Below, in pieces: positions 25,739-35,245 of a stretch of 64,000 nt of DNA. Source of the DNA: Moraxella ovis (GTDB lineage: Bacteria; Pseudomonadota; Gammaproteobacteria; Pseudomonadales; Moraxellaceae); assembly GCF_900453105.1 (NCBI RefSeq), contig NZ_UGPW01000001.1, forward strand, positions 1,178,001 to 1,242,000, given 5' to 3'. The position numbers and the translations under genes were made by a program. Within the stretch, counting starts at the first letter, position 1; each line of letters opens with the position of its first letter. The notes beneath the pieces were generated by a model. The model was not told the DNA's origin. It ran no database searches and saw nothing but the letters and a program-made list of their open reading frames with translations.

Positions 25739-27564
25739 GCTGCACCGCCTTGCTGTTTACCAAGATCATAAACTTTTTCAAAATTATCAGCAGCAACCTG
25801 CGCCTTGTCATGCGTTACCCAGATTACGGTCTTACCGGCACTTAATCTGGCCAATAACGCCCAAATCATCGACGCCGTCTCAGGATCTAAATGCTCAGTC
25901 GGCTCGTCAAGCAGCCAGACTTTAGCATCTTGGAGCAGTAGCTGAGCAATCGCCAATCGGTGACCTTGACCACCTGATAGTCCGCCGCCACGCTCAGCAA
26001 GCATAGTGTTTATGCCATTTGGCAACTGATTGACAATATCCCACAGAGCGACATCTTTGAGAACTTGGACGAGCTCATCATCGCTGGCAGACGGCTTAGC
26101 AAGGCGTAAATTATCCGCGATCGACATCGGTAGCAGCGGCACGGTCTGAGACAGATAGCCGATATCAGCGCGTAGTCTTGATACATCAAGATCAGCATAA
26201 CGCATCAATTTACCATCAGCATGGACGATAACATCGCCCTCAAAGTCACCAAAGCCAAGCAAAATATGCAGCAGTGTTGACTTACCCGCGCCGCTCTCGC
26301 CCATCACCGCGGTACGTTCACCCGCACCAAATGTCAAGCTCGTGGGTGAGAGACGCACACGTCCATCATCGCCAAATGCCGTAATGTTCTTAAGTTCAAA
26401 GGCAGGCGGGCTCTTTAATGTCATGGCAATGTCACCCAAAGCCTTGGTCTTAAAACCAAGCATTGGAGCGATCGATTTGGCAGATGCCGTTGCTTGCCCT
26501 TTAACGTGATATTCCGCCCCCAGACGACGAAGTGGCGCATAGAGCTCAGGCGCGAGTAGTAGGATAAATAATGCCGTGCTATAGGTTGTCAGTAGCTGCC
26601 CTTTCGCCCATGGTAAAATCCCCATCAAGCCAAAGCCCAGATACACCGCCACCAACGCTATCGATAACGCTGATAAGAACTCTAAGACCGCACTGTTTAA
26701 AAACGCGATCTTAAGCACATCCATCGTGCGCTTGCGGTAATCTTCTGAACTATTGGCGATGTCTGATACGGCAATGTCCACCGCTCCGAGTCGTGACAAG
26801 GTATTCACCCCACGAATCCAGTCTAAGAATCGCCCGCCAAGCTGTGCCAAGGCATCCATCTGCTCACGGCTCTTGCGAGTGGTGGCGATGCCAATAATCG
26901 CCATAAAAATCGGCACAAGCGGCGCCGTCACCAGCAAAATCACCGCCGCCATGGGGCTATAAAACGCCACACATCCCGCCAAAATCAAAGGGGTGGTCAC
27001 GGCAGTCATTTTTTGAACATTAAACCGAGCATAGCCAATCAGATGATCAGGCTCATCAATTACCTTTGTCGACAACGCGCCATCTGCGCCAAAATAACGT
27101 CTCGCCTGCCCAAGCTCGCCTAATTTACCCAGCAGCTTGGCACGTACTGAGCTTGCTACTTTTAGACCTGCATCACTTAATAGATGATCTCTGGCATAAC
27201 CGATGCCAATACGCCCTGCCATACACCCAAACAATAAAGCCAAATTCAACCACAAACCACTACCTGTCACCCGATCAGGTAGTGGCACGCCCTGCACAAA
27301 GCTCGTCAGCCACCCATCAAAGAGCCACACGAGCACACACGCCTGCCCTACCAGCACCAACACACTGACAATGTCAAGCAAATACGCCATCATCATGCTT
27401 TTTTTGACCGGTTTAAAAGTCGCCTTCAAAAATGCATTCGCCGTGATGTCTTCTTGGGAACGTCTGGGTTTTTTGCGTTTTGGTTTTGAAGATTGTGGCG
27501 GTATTGATTGCCCTGCGTTGGGTGGTGCCGTGGGCGATACGGTCGGAGTGATTGGCTCGGTCAT
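25735..27564 (-). CDS. cydD: Thiol exporter ABC subunit CydD
   Basis: The partner of CydC, 609 aa. It has a proline-rich, basic N-terminal tail of about 45 residues (PPQSSKPKRKKPRRSQED), longer than usual, then six membrane segments. The ATPase domain shows Walker A VMGESGAGKSTLLHILLG, signature LSGGQGHRLAIAQLLL and Walker B VWLLDEPTEHLD. The CydD-type GLGxxL substitution pattern and first position in the pair support the assignment. Transcription starts upstream of 27564; no promoter was clear. Confidence 0.9.
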   Translation of the reverse strand: MTEPITPTVSPTAPPNAGQSIPPQSSKPKRKKPRRSQEDITANAFLKATFKPVKKSMMMAYLLDIVSVLVLVGQACVLVWLFDGWLTSFVQGVPLPDRVTGSGLWLNLALLFGCMAGRIGIGYARDHLLSDAGLKVASSVRAKLLGKLGELGQARRYFGADGALSTKVIDEPDHLIGYARFNVQKMTAVTTPLILAGCVAFYSPMAAVILLVTAPLVPIFMAIIGIATTRKSREQMDALAQLGGRFLDWIRGVNTLSRLGAVDIAVSDIANSSEDYRKRTMDVLKIAFLNSAVLEFLSALSIALVAVYLGFGLMGILPWAKGQLLTTYSTALFILLLAPELYAPLRRLGAEYHVKGQATASAKSIAPMLGFKTKALGDIAMTLKSPPAFELKNITAFGDDGRVRLSPTSLTFGAGERTAVMGESGAGKSTLLHILLGFGDFEGDVIVHADGKLMRYADLDVSRLRADIGYLSQTVPLLPMSIADNLRLAKPSASDDELVQVLKDVALWDIVNQLPNGINTMLAERGGGLSGGQGHRLAIAQLLLQDAKVWLLDEPTEHLDPETASMIWALLARLSAGKTVIWVTHDKAQVAADNFEKVYDLGKQQGGAA

Positions 27565-27668
27565 GGTATTATTATTGTTAAAATTTAGCGTTACATTATC
27601 GCTAAATTTGGGGATAATTTCAAGGTAAAAACAACGCTCTACAAGTCAAGCCATCAAGACCATCACAC

Positions 27669-28418
27669 TCATGCCATGCATCGCACCACAATCAGACTGA
27701 CGTTATCAAGCCATGCCTTTGCTCCAGATTGTTTTAGCTGTTTGATGCTGTTATTTAGCCATTCTTTTAGTGGCAGATCTTTTGTTATTGGCAAAAAATT
27801 ACCTTCCAACACATCAGAAAAGCCATCACTACATAAGAGTGAACATTCGCCTGCCTGTAGCTTGATATTTTGATGGCTTGACATCGCCACAGCCGATTCA
27901 TCACCCAATCCATCAACACAAAAATAACCTGTCAGCGCTCCATAACAACTGGCATGATCACCGCCTTCTGCCAAATTCTGTGCTTTTAGTTAATTAATAA
28001 AACTGTGGTCTTGGGTTAAGCCATGCCAACCATCACGATATAAATATGCTCGACTGTCGCCCAAGTGCCGCATCATCACACCGACATTGTCAGTATAAGC
28101 ACACACCAGCGTGCTACTACTACCTTCAAAGCCTGCCTTGTCTGCCAAAGCAGCGTTCAGCCGACATTGCAAAACACCAAAATCCACCGCCCCTTGCTCA
28201 TCATACATAGTCTGCACAAGTTGAAGCAGCGTGCGTGATGTGATGCCTGATTTAGGACTGCTTGCCACACCGTCCGCCACCGCCACACAAAACTCATCGC
28301 ATTCGCCAAGCGTCGAGATAACGCTCTTGTGCTGATAAATCTTGGTGTTCACAAGCACAGCGTCCTGTTGATACGGCATACCGCCACGCCACGTTAGGGC
28401 TTGGATTTGGTAGGTCAT
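27669..28418 (-). pseudogene. PP2C-type protein phosphatase gene interrupted by one stop codon
   Basis: Two in-frame ORFs (27990-28418 and 27669-27974) together form one PP2C/Stp1-like phosphatase of about 249 aa. The first half has ALTWRGGMPYQQDAV, VAVADGVASSPKSG (metal-binding Asp-Gly) and MMRHLGDSRAYLYRDG. The second has GLGDESAV, LLCSDGFSDVL (the conserved SDG block) and WLDNVSLIVVR (DN motif). The only lesion is TAA at 27992-27990, between SFIN and LKAQN. AGGAGAG precedes the start. It is downstream of the DUF262 genes with a 54-bp gap. Such phosphatases remove phosphate from Ser/Thr proteins; no kinase gene is nearby. Confidence 0.82.
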
Positions 28419-28472
28419 ACTCTCTCCTAATAGTCCAAAAATGGGCTATTTTATAAGAGGATAAATTATCAT

Positions 28473-30476
28473 CTATGTAGAAATCTTCTCATTTAAAAGC
28501 TTAATCATTTTTTCACCGTGTTCTTGAATACTATCTTTATCCCACGCCTTATAGGTAAACATCAGCATTTGCTTAATGCTTAAAGACTGATGACGAGCAA
28601 CATTGTCTTTATAGCCTGACTTTTTTTCATCGGGCATTCTGTTATTTAGTGATGAATTTTGGCTATGATTGATTAAGCACAGATTGCCAAAATTATTAAG
28701 AATTTTTCCATTCTCATCATCATTGTCTGATAATTTTTCGCCATTGATTGGATTTTGCGGATAATAATGCTCCACCGAATTTCTGGAAGTGAATTTAAAT
28801 TCTTTTAAGAATTTTGATAAATCTACGCCTGTTTTAAAATTTTCATCATTTCGCCAACACCATTTGGCTTGCTTTTTCCACAAAATATAATCCAATCGGT
28901 TAAAGATAAAATTCTCAACAGCGGTGCCTTGATGTAAAAAATCACAATTTTTAACAGGTTTCAACCCATCGCCACTCCGATAAATAATGTCAAAATAGTC
29001 ATCGCCCTTGCCATCATTATAAAAACGATTAAAATAAAATTTATCACACAATTTTTCTAAAAACTTAATATTATCATCTGCTGACAGAACAACCGCACAG
29101 CCTTTATCCTGACAACCTTTCAGCTTCTCTTTGCTTTCATTATTAAGATTAAGCCATTTTAGGTAGGCAAATAGCCAATATTTATAGTTTTTGGCTGGGA
29201 ATGAATAATGAAACATGGTTTGTAGCATTTTGATTTGCTTATCTTGATCGGCAATATCAAAAGCATTTGCATGATAATTATTTGAATTATTTTTATCAGA
29301 TTTTTTAAATTGATAGATATACCAATCATCTTTATTATCAAGCCCATCGTGTTTAATGACATAACGGTCAAATAATAAGCGAATATTTAATAAATGCACG
29401 GCAAATTTTTTGATTCCATCTTCATTGCCATATAAGCCCGCTTCATCAAATTGTTTATTTAAATTACCTGCGTCTAAGCGATGTATATCAGCGTTAATGC
29501 AATTTTTATCTTTTAAGAATAAATACAAAACTTGCACTAAAAAGTTAGGGAAATCAATGATAGAAGTAAAACGCTCATATTGATTGTCTTTGTTTGATTT
29601 TAAATTTTTTGGCAATGAAAATTGTTCATCTAGGATATCACTTAATTTTTTAGATTCTTCATTATGTTTGCTTATCTTATTTTCATCATCACTATTTTTT
29701 GTTTTTTGAAAATTTTCTTTTAAATTGTCAAAATTTTCATAGAGCCAAAAATACTCGCCTTTATCTTGAAAAAGCTCATGACGCTCATTAGCAGAAAAAG
29801 ATGACACCGCATAGCGACTCATGTCCGAACAAGCATTCCAAACCGCAGAAAAAATCGCTCTATCATCAACATCTAGCTTACTCATCAATTTTGCCTTGAT
29901 GACTTCATGCTGTTCTAATTGCTCGCCACGGTTATTCATGCGTTCAAAATATTGGTTTAAATCAGCATTGTTGGGCAGTTCTACTTGCATGATTTGAACA
30001 TTTCCCCAAATGGCTTGCCAATAATCATCTGCGTTTCCATCTTTTATGATAAATAGACTGTCTTTATTCTTAATCAGATAATTATAAACTTTGGCAATTT
30101 GACTATCGCCAGTTAATTCTCCTTGTTGTTTGATGATATTAAGTTCATCGCTTGAATTTTGGCGATGTTCAAAGGCAAGATTTAGGTTAAAGTTTTCGCC
30201 CAGTACCGATAAAATCAAAAACAGCGTGGTCAATCTTTGTTGTCCATCAATGACTTCAAAAGCATTATCTGCACGCTTTTTAACCGTTAAAGCCCCAAGA
30301 TAATAATTATTGCCATCATGATTTTTGATGTCGTTAATCAGCTGAACCACTTCTTCTATGTCCCACGCATAATTACGCTGATAAATGGGAATAATATAGC
30401 GATTATCGCCATCAAAAAAGTTTTTGACGGGTGACGATTTGGGTGCATTGCTGTCATTGTTAATTTGGTTGGTCAT
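28473..30476 (-). CDS. DUF262/DUF1524 (GmrSD-like) protein
   Basis: The start at 30476 has GGAGA five bases upstream; an upstream ATG at 30488 overlaps the previous stop (TAATG). The 667-aa protein has a DUF262 domain: IPIYQRNYAWDIEEV near residue 30, and VIDGQQRLTTLFLIL near 75, the ParB-like nucleotide-binding DGQQR motif. A DUF1524-like end follows: SVEHYYPQNP, a His-centred nuclease motif, then NNFGNLCLINHSQNSSLNN. GmrSD proteins of this build are modification-dependent (type IV) restriction enzymes; here the role in phage defence is inferred from family. AT-rich with many Asn/Lys, unlike the core genes. Confidence 0.82.
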   Translation of the reverse strand: MTNQINNDSNAPKSSPVKNFFDGDNRYIIPIYQRNYAWDIEEVVQLINDIKNHDGNNYYLGALTVKKRADNAFEVIDGQQRLTTLFLILSVLGENFNLNLAFEHRQNSSDELNIIKQQGELTGDSQIAKVYNYLIKNKDSLFIIKDGNADDYWQAIWGNVQIMQVELPNNADLNQYFERMNNRGEQLEQHEVIKAKLMSKLDVDDRAIFSAVWNACSDMSRYAVSSFSANERHELFQDKGEYFWLYENFDNLKENFQKTKNSDDENKISKHNEESKKLSDILDEQFSLPKNLKSNKDNQYERFTSIIDFPNFLVQVLYLFLKDKNCINADIHRLDAGNLNKQFDEAGLYGNEDGIKKFAVHLLNIRLLFDRYVIKHDGLDNKDDWYIYQFKKSDKNNSNNYHANAFDIADQDKQIKMLQTMFHYSFPAKNYKYWLFAYLKWLNLNNESKEKLKGCQDKGCAVVLSADDNIKFLEKLCDKFYFNRFYNDGKGDDYFDIIYRSGDGLKPVKNCDFLHQGTAVENFIFNRLDYILWKKQAKWCWRNDENFKTGVDLSKFLKEFKFTSRNSVEHYYPQNPINGEKLSDNDDENGKILNNFGNLCLINHSQNSSLNNRMPDEKKSGYKDNVARHQSLSIKQMLMFTYKAWDKDSIQEHGEKMIKLLNEKIST

Positions 30477-30487
30477 TGTATTCTCCA

Positions 30488-31468
30488 TTAGTTGCTAATA
30501 AACTCTTTCAAAAAGGGCATTAAATACCCATCAGCACTTTTAAAATCGTGCTTAACTTTTGCTATTTTAAAATTTAATATCTCATCGGCTCTTTGGGTAA
30601 GGCAAATGGTATGATATAGGCTATTTAGTTCGGTTTGCTCAATGTCTTTATAACCAAAATCTTTCATTGCATAATTTTCAATGGTGGCAAATGAAATCCT
30701 TGTTTGGCTCAATCTTAGGCAATATACCCATTGAGCAATTTTTTTAACCGCTTGTTCAAGTCTATAATCGCCAAATTTATCATAATAGACCATGACCATA
30801 ATGCGAAACAGCGTAAATAGATAAAAATCGCCTACTGGTCCAGTATTGGCTTGCAAGGTTTTAAATAAAGGTTTAGCTTCTTTCCTTTCATCATTTTTGT
30901 CTTGAATGGCTAGGCAAATTTTATCATTATTTACCTTACCATTGTCGCCAAACAATTCATCATACAGACAGCGATAATAAAAGATGTATTCAAAAAACCC
31001 ATCACCATCAATAAAAGTCATCGCCATATCATTGTACCGTGCTTGACCCAATGCACGATTTGGATAGTTTTTTTGTTCGTCTTTATTTAAGCCCTGAAAG
31101 GTATTGCTGTTATCTTTAATGAGCTTTTCAGCGTGTTGAAACTTTTTCCAACGGCGATGCCGATACAAAATATCATTCATAATGAGTTTTAGCGATATTG
31201 GGTGCGTTACCGCACGCTCCCATTCTGCAACGGTTGTATTTATTTTTGGTGTATTAGTTTTATTGATTTTTTGGCTAGATTCGCCTTGCATATGCCTTAA
31301 ATGATACGCCTTTAATAAATCATACGCTTCCAAACTTTTGCCACGAGATTTTTGCGAATCAAAATACTGAAAAGCTTCGTCAATGTCGGTTAAAATAACG
31401 GTAGCAAAGGTGCATTTGCCAAGGATAAAGTTCTTAAAATCATCACTGTACCGGTACAATGAGTACAT
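30488..31468 (-). pseudogene. Second DUF262-type gene, N-terminal half missing
   Basis: 326 codons matching the middle and C-terminal part of a DUF262 family protein: DEAFQYFDSQKSRGKSLEAYDLLKAYHLR is the family's F-x(3)-N-x-RGKxL-x2-xDLLKA block, here at residue 30 instead of around 180-220. The N-terminal domain with the DGQQR motif is absent. Just upstream (31469-31610) lies non-coding DNA including a 73-bp IS end, so an IS event probably removed the 5' part. The remaining frame is open and may still be translated, and the next DUF262 gene overlaps its stop. Confidence 0.72.
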
Positions 31469-31537
31469 TCATTATTACAATTATGATAGAATAAAGACCA
31501 AACTAAAAGGACTAAGTCCTGTCAGATACAGAAACTT

Positions 31538-31610
31538 AGTCCTTGGTCAAAACACTTAGCTTTATTAACCTAACCTTTAATCTTGTGTCTAAGATTTGGG
31601 GGTCGGTTCA
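31538..31610 (+). repeat. Isolated right end of an IS3-type element, copy 1
   Basis: 73 bp almost identical (one mismatch seen) to 37860-37932, ending in GGGGGTCGGTTCA, the likely terminal inverted repeat. The sequence to the left (31485-31537) holds AGGACTAAG...CTTAGTCCTT inverted repeats but no recognisable transposase. It lies between the truncated DUF262 gene and betA. Confidence 0.7.
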
Positions 31611-31631
31611 TAACTCGCCCTTTATAAACCC

Positions 31632-33344
31632 CTAAAGCATCATACTCGGGTCAAACGCTCGAACAGGCTCTTGTCTTAGCACATTGGGGTCGGCTTTGTA
31701 GTAACCTGCCGTTGATTTTGGCAATTTTTGCCCACGCATGACATCGGCGATTTTTTCCGCCATCATAATGGTAGTGGCATTTAGGTTACCTGTGATGATA
31801 AGGGGCATGATAGACGCATCAACGACACGCAAGCCTTCTAAGCCATGCACACGCCCTTGTCCGTCCACCACCGCCATATCGTCCATGCCCATTTTACAAC
31901 TACAAGACGGATGATAAGCGGTCTCGGCATGATTACGCACAAATTCATCAAGCTCGGCATCGGTTTGTGCATGACGACTTGGGCTAATCTCACGCCCACG
32001 GTAGTCATCCAAAGCAGGCTGGTGCATAATCTCACGAGTGATACGGATGCCGTCTCTAAACTCTTGCCAGTCTTGCTCGTGCGACATATAATTAAACAAA
32101 ATGCTGGGGTGGTCGTGGGGATTTAGCGATTTTAGGCGAATACGCCCACGAGACGGCGAACGCATGGAGCCAACGTGTGCTTGAAAACCATGCTCTTCTA
32201 CGGCATTTGAGCCGTTGTAGTTAATGGCAACTGGCAAAAAGTGATACTGGATATTTGGCCATTCAAATTCAGGACGGGTACGGATAAAGCCCCCTGCCTC
32301 AAACTGATTACTTGCCCCAATGCCCGTTCCCAAGAACAGCCACTCTGCCCCAATGGCGGGTTGATTGTACCATTTTAGGGCAGGATACAGCGATACAGGT
32401 TTTTTGCATTCGTATTGTAGATACATCTCCAAATGGTCTTGCAAGTTCTCGCCCACCCCTGGTAGGTCATGCACGACAGGGATTTTAAATTCATCAAGCA
32501 AATTTTTTGCCCCAACGCCCGAACGCTGTAAAATCTGTGGAGATGCAATCGCCCCTGCCGAAAGTATCACTTCTCGCTTGGCGTGGACGGTTGTGGGATT
32601 TGTGTCATTGCCTTGTAGATACTGCACGCCAATGGCACGCTTACCTGAAAATAGGATTTTGTCGGTTACGGCATGGGTTTTTATGGTAAGATTGGGGCGT
32701 GATTTTGCCATGTCTAGATAGCCCCGAGCCGTGCTAGAACGGCGTCCTTTTGGTGTAACCGTTCTGTCCATAGGTCCAAAGCCTTCTTGCTGATAGCCGT
32801 TCAAATCATCGGTGCGTGGATAGCCTGCTTGCACGCCTGCTTCTACCATGGCATTAAACAGCACGCTACTACCAATTGCCGTGCCACGCTGTGAAGTTGT
32901 TACGCTCACAGGACCTGTACCACCGTGATAGTCATTTTCGCCCACATCACGGGTCTCGCTCTTTTTATAATAGGGCAAACAGTCGGCATAGCTCCAATCT
33001 TCTAGCCCGTCCATTTTTGCCCAATTGTCCAAATCCATGGCATTACCACGAATATAGCACATACCATTGATGAGCGATGAACCGCCAAGCCCCTTACCAC
33101 GTCCGCACTCCATACGGCGGTTGTTCATATAAGGCTCAGGGTCGGTCAGATACGCCCAATTGTAGCGTTTGCCTTGCAAGGGGTACGCCAGTGCCGCAGG
33201 CATTTGCGTACGAAAATCCAAGCGATAATCAGGACCACCTGCTTCCAAAAGTAGCACGCTCACATCGCTGTCTTCTGTCAGACGCGTGGCAAGCACATTA
33301 CCTGCCGAACCTGCTCCGATGATGATATAGTCATATTCTGCCAT
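31632..33344 (-). CDS. betA: Choline dehydrogenase
   Basis: FAD-dependent GMC oxidoreductase (570 aa, normal length) oxidising choline to betaine aldehyde, normally at the inner membrane. It has the N-terminal ADP-binding motif [31 protein letters not shown] (GMC signature 1), [16 protein letters not shown] (GMC signature 2) and the C-terminal active-site region [10 protein letters not shown] with GNLNATTIM. It follows betB by 38 bp on the same strand. The G+C-richer, uniform codon use differs from the AT-rich DUF262 genes next to it. Confidence 0.95.
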   Translation of the reverse strand: MAEYDYIIIGAGSAGNVLATRLTEDSDVSVLLLEAGGPDYRLDFRTQMPAALAYPLQGKRYNWAYLTDPEPYMNNRRMECGRGKGLGGSSLINGMCYIRGNAMDLDNWAKMDGLEDWSYADCLPYYKKSETRDVGENDYHGGTGPVSVTTSQRGTAIGSSVLFNAMVEAGVQAGYPRTDDLNGYQQEGFGPMDRTVTPKGRRSSTARGYLDMAKSRPNLTIKTHAVTDKILFSGKRAIGVQYLQGNDTNPTTVHAKREVILSAGAIASPQILQRSGVGAKNLLDEFKIPVVHDLPGVGENLQDHLEMYLQYECKKPVSLYPALKWYNQPAIGAEWLFLGTGIGASNQFEAGGFIRTRPEFEWPNIQYHFLPVAINYNGSNAVEEHGFQAHVGSMRSPSRGRIRLKSLNPHDHPSILFNYMSHEQDWQEFRDGIRITREIMHQPALDDYRGREISPSRHAQTDAELDEFVRNHAETAYHPSCSCKMGMDDMAVVDGQGRVHGLEGLRVVDASIMPLIITGNLNATTIMMAEKIADVMRGQKLPKSTAGYYKADPNVLRQEPVRAFDPSMML

Positions 33345-33382
33345 GAGTATTTTCCTTGTGGTTTGATAAGTTTTAATTGATG

Positions 33383-34900
33383 TTATTTAAAAATGGATTC
33401 AAATTTACCCATCTCCACCTGAATGGCTTTGACTTGGGTGTAATGATCCAGTGTCATCATGCCGTTTTCACGCCCAACGCCTGATTGCTTATAGCCACCC
33501 ACAGGCATTTTGGCATCCGACTCGCCCCATGTATTGACCCAGCAAATGCCCGCTTGCAAGGCGTGGGTAATGCGATGAGCTTTATTTAAATCAGACGTAA
33601 CCACTCCCCCTGCCAAGCCAAAAATCGTGTCATTGGCACGCTCTATTGCTTCATCTTCATCATCATAAGTCAAAATACTCATGACGGGCCCAAAAATCTC
33701 ATCGGTAACGATACTCATCTCATCGGTGCAATCAGTAAAGACGGTCGGTAGCACAAACGCCCCCTTGGACAGCGACTCGCCATGCTCGGCAAAATCATCC
33801 GCCACCGCACGCCGTCCACCAAACAGCACCGTTGCCCCTGCTTTTTTGCCCTGCTCCATATAATCAAGCACTCGCTCCATGTGGGCAAAGCTCACCAAAG
33901 GACCCATGTTGGTTGTCTCATCAGTTGGGTCGCCCAAGCGAACCTTGGGCAGGCGTGCCAAAATGGCTTGTTCAAAGGCGTGTTTTTTGGCACTTGGTAC
34001 AAAAACTCGTGTGCCATTGGTACACACTTGTCCTGTGCTATAAAAGTTTGCCATCATCGCCACGTCCGCTGCCAGTTCAATGTCGGCATCATCACAAACA
34101 ATCAAAGGCGACTTACCGCCAAGCTCCATGGTTACGTCTTTTAGTGATGATGCTCCTGCAAGGCTCATCACTTTTTTGCCTGTTGCCACCGAGCCTGTAA
34201 ATGAGATTTTGGCAATGTCAGGGTGTTCGGTCAGATACGCCCCCACATCACCACCACCTTGCACGACATTAAACACCCCGTCAGGCACGCCAGCTTGGGT
34301 ATAAATCTCGGCAAGTTTTAGGGCGGTCAAAGGCGTAACTTCACTCGGCTTAAAAATCATGGCATTACCAGATGCCAAGGCAGGGGCGGATTTCCATAGG
34401 GCGATTTGAATGGGATAATTCCACGCCCCAATCCCTGCCACTACGCCAAGCGGTTCTCTTTGAGTATAAAAAAAGCTCCCTTCTTTGCCCGTGCGAAGTG
34501 GCACTTGCACTCCTTCAACGGCGGTTGCAAGCCCTGCATAATACTCCAAGACGTCCGCCCCTGTAACAATATCCACATAAGCGGTCTCGCTGATTGCCTT
34601 ACCTGTGTCCGCCGTCTCAAGGCGTGCCAGCTTATCATTTTGTTCACGCAAAATTGCCACCGCTTTTAGCAGTATCCGAGAACGCTCCACCGCTGTCATG
34701 CTTGCCCAGATTTTTTGTCCTTCTTTGGCACTTTGTACCGCTTTATCCACGTCCGCTTTTGAAGCACTTTGCAGTTTGGCAAGCGTGTCTGCTGTAGCAG
34801 GATTGACTGTCTCAAAAAACTCCCCGCTACTGGCGGATGCATACTTTCCGCCGATGTATAGCGATGTTTGTTCTACGTTTGGTAGTGATGACAATGCCAT
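33383..34900 (-). CDS. betB: Betaine aldehyde dehydrogenase
   Basis: NAD(P)-dependent aldehyde dehydrogenase (505 aa) that completes synthesis of the osmoprotectant glycine betaine. Visible are [20 protein letters not shown] (cofactor pocket), [17 protein letters not shown] with the general-base Glu, and [15 protein letters not shown] with the nucleophile Cys. Start ATG with AGGAGT nearby upstream. Operon order betB-betA is standard, but the betI repressor gene that commonly heads the operon is absent, and betT is divergent instead. Confidence 0.95.
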   Translation of the reverse strand: MALSSLPNVEQTSLYIGGKYASASSGEFFETVNPATADTLAKLQSASKADVDKAVQSAKEGQKIWASMTAVERSRILLKAVAILREQNDKLARLETADTGKAISETAYVDIVTGADVLEYYAGLATAVEGVQVPLRTGKEGSFFYTQREPLGVVAGIGAWNYPIQIALWKSAPALASGNAMIFKPSEVTPLTALKLAEIYTQAGVPDGVFNVVQGGGDVGAYLTEHPDIAKISFTGSVATGKKVMSLAGASSLKDVTMELGGKSPLIVCDDADIELAADVAMMANFYSTGQVCTNGTRVFVPSAKKHAFEQAILARLPKVRLGDPTDETTNMGPLVSFAHMERVLDYMEQGKKAGATVLFGGRRAVADDFAEHGESLSKGAFVLPTVFTDCTDEMSIVTDEIFGPVMSILTYDDEDEAIERANDTIFGLAGGVVTSDLNKAHRITHALQAGICWVNTWGESDAKMPVGGYKQSGVGRENGMMTLDHYTQVKAIQVEMGKFESIFK

Positions 34901-35121
34901 AACAAGACTCCTATATTTTTAAAAATTTATCATCAAAACTTATAAATTTTATTCAAAGGTTGATGAAACCAAAAAGATAGGTTATGATAACAAAAAATCA
35001 TCTATAACGCAAATAATTGATTTTTAATAACTTTCTTGTTTAATTTGTATAAAATGATTGTATATTTCGAACTGATTTTTGTAAACGTTTTGTAAATTTA
35101 TTAGGTTTTTTGAAAACCATT

Positions 35122-35182
35122 TAGGGTGTGTTAAACCTTGATAACATTCTCATAAAATAAGATGAAAATTTAGCACACCCTA
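35122..35182. repeat. 61-bp inverted-repeat element in the betB/betT spacer
   Basis: TAGGGTGTGTTAAA (35122-35135) and TTTAGCACACCCTA (35169-35182) are complementary with one mismatch, separated by 33 bp. It could be a miniature mobile element or a regulatory structure between the divergent bet promoters. The rest of the 345-bp spacer is AT-rich and lacks genes. Confidence 0.45.
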
Positions 35183-35187
35183 GCAAT

Positions 35188-35237
35188 TTTATATCATTAA
35201 CGAACTTGGAAGTTTATATCATTAACGAATTTGGAAG
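35188..35237 (+). repeat. Tandem 25-bp duplication containing the betT ribosome binding site
   Basis: Two adjacent 25-bp copies (35188-35212 and 35213-35237), differing at one base (C/T). Both end in TTGGAAG; the second supplies the GGAAGG Shine-Dalgarno of betT, the first a duplicate 25 bp upstream. Confidence 0.8.
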
Positions 35238-35245
35238 GTAACACT

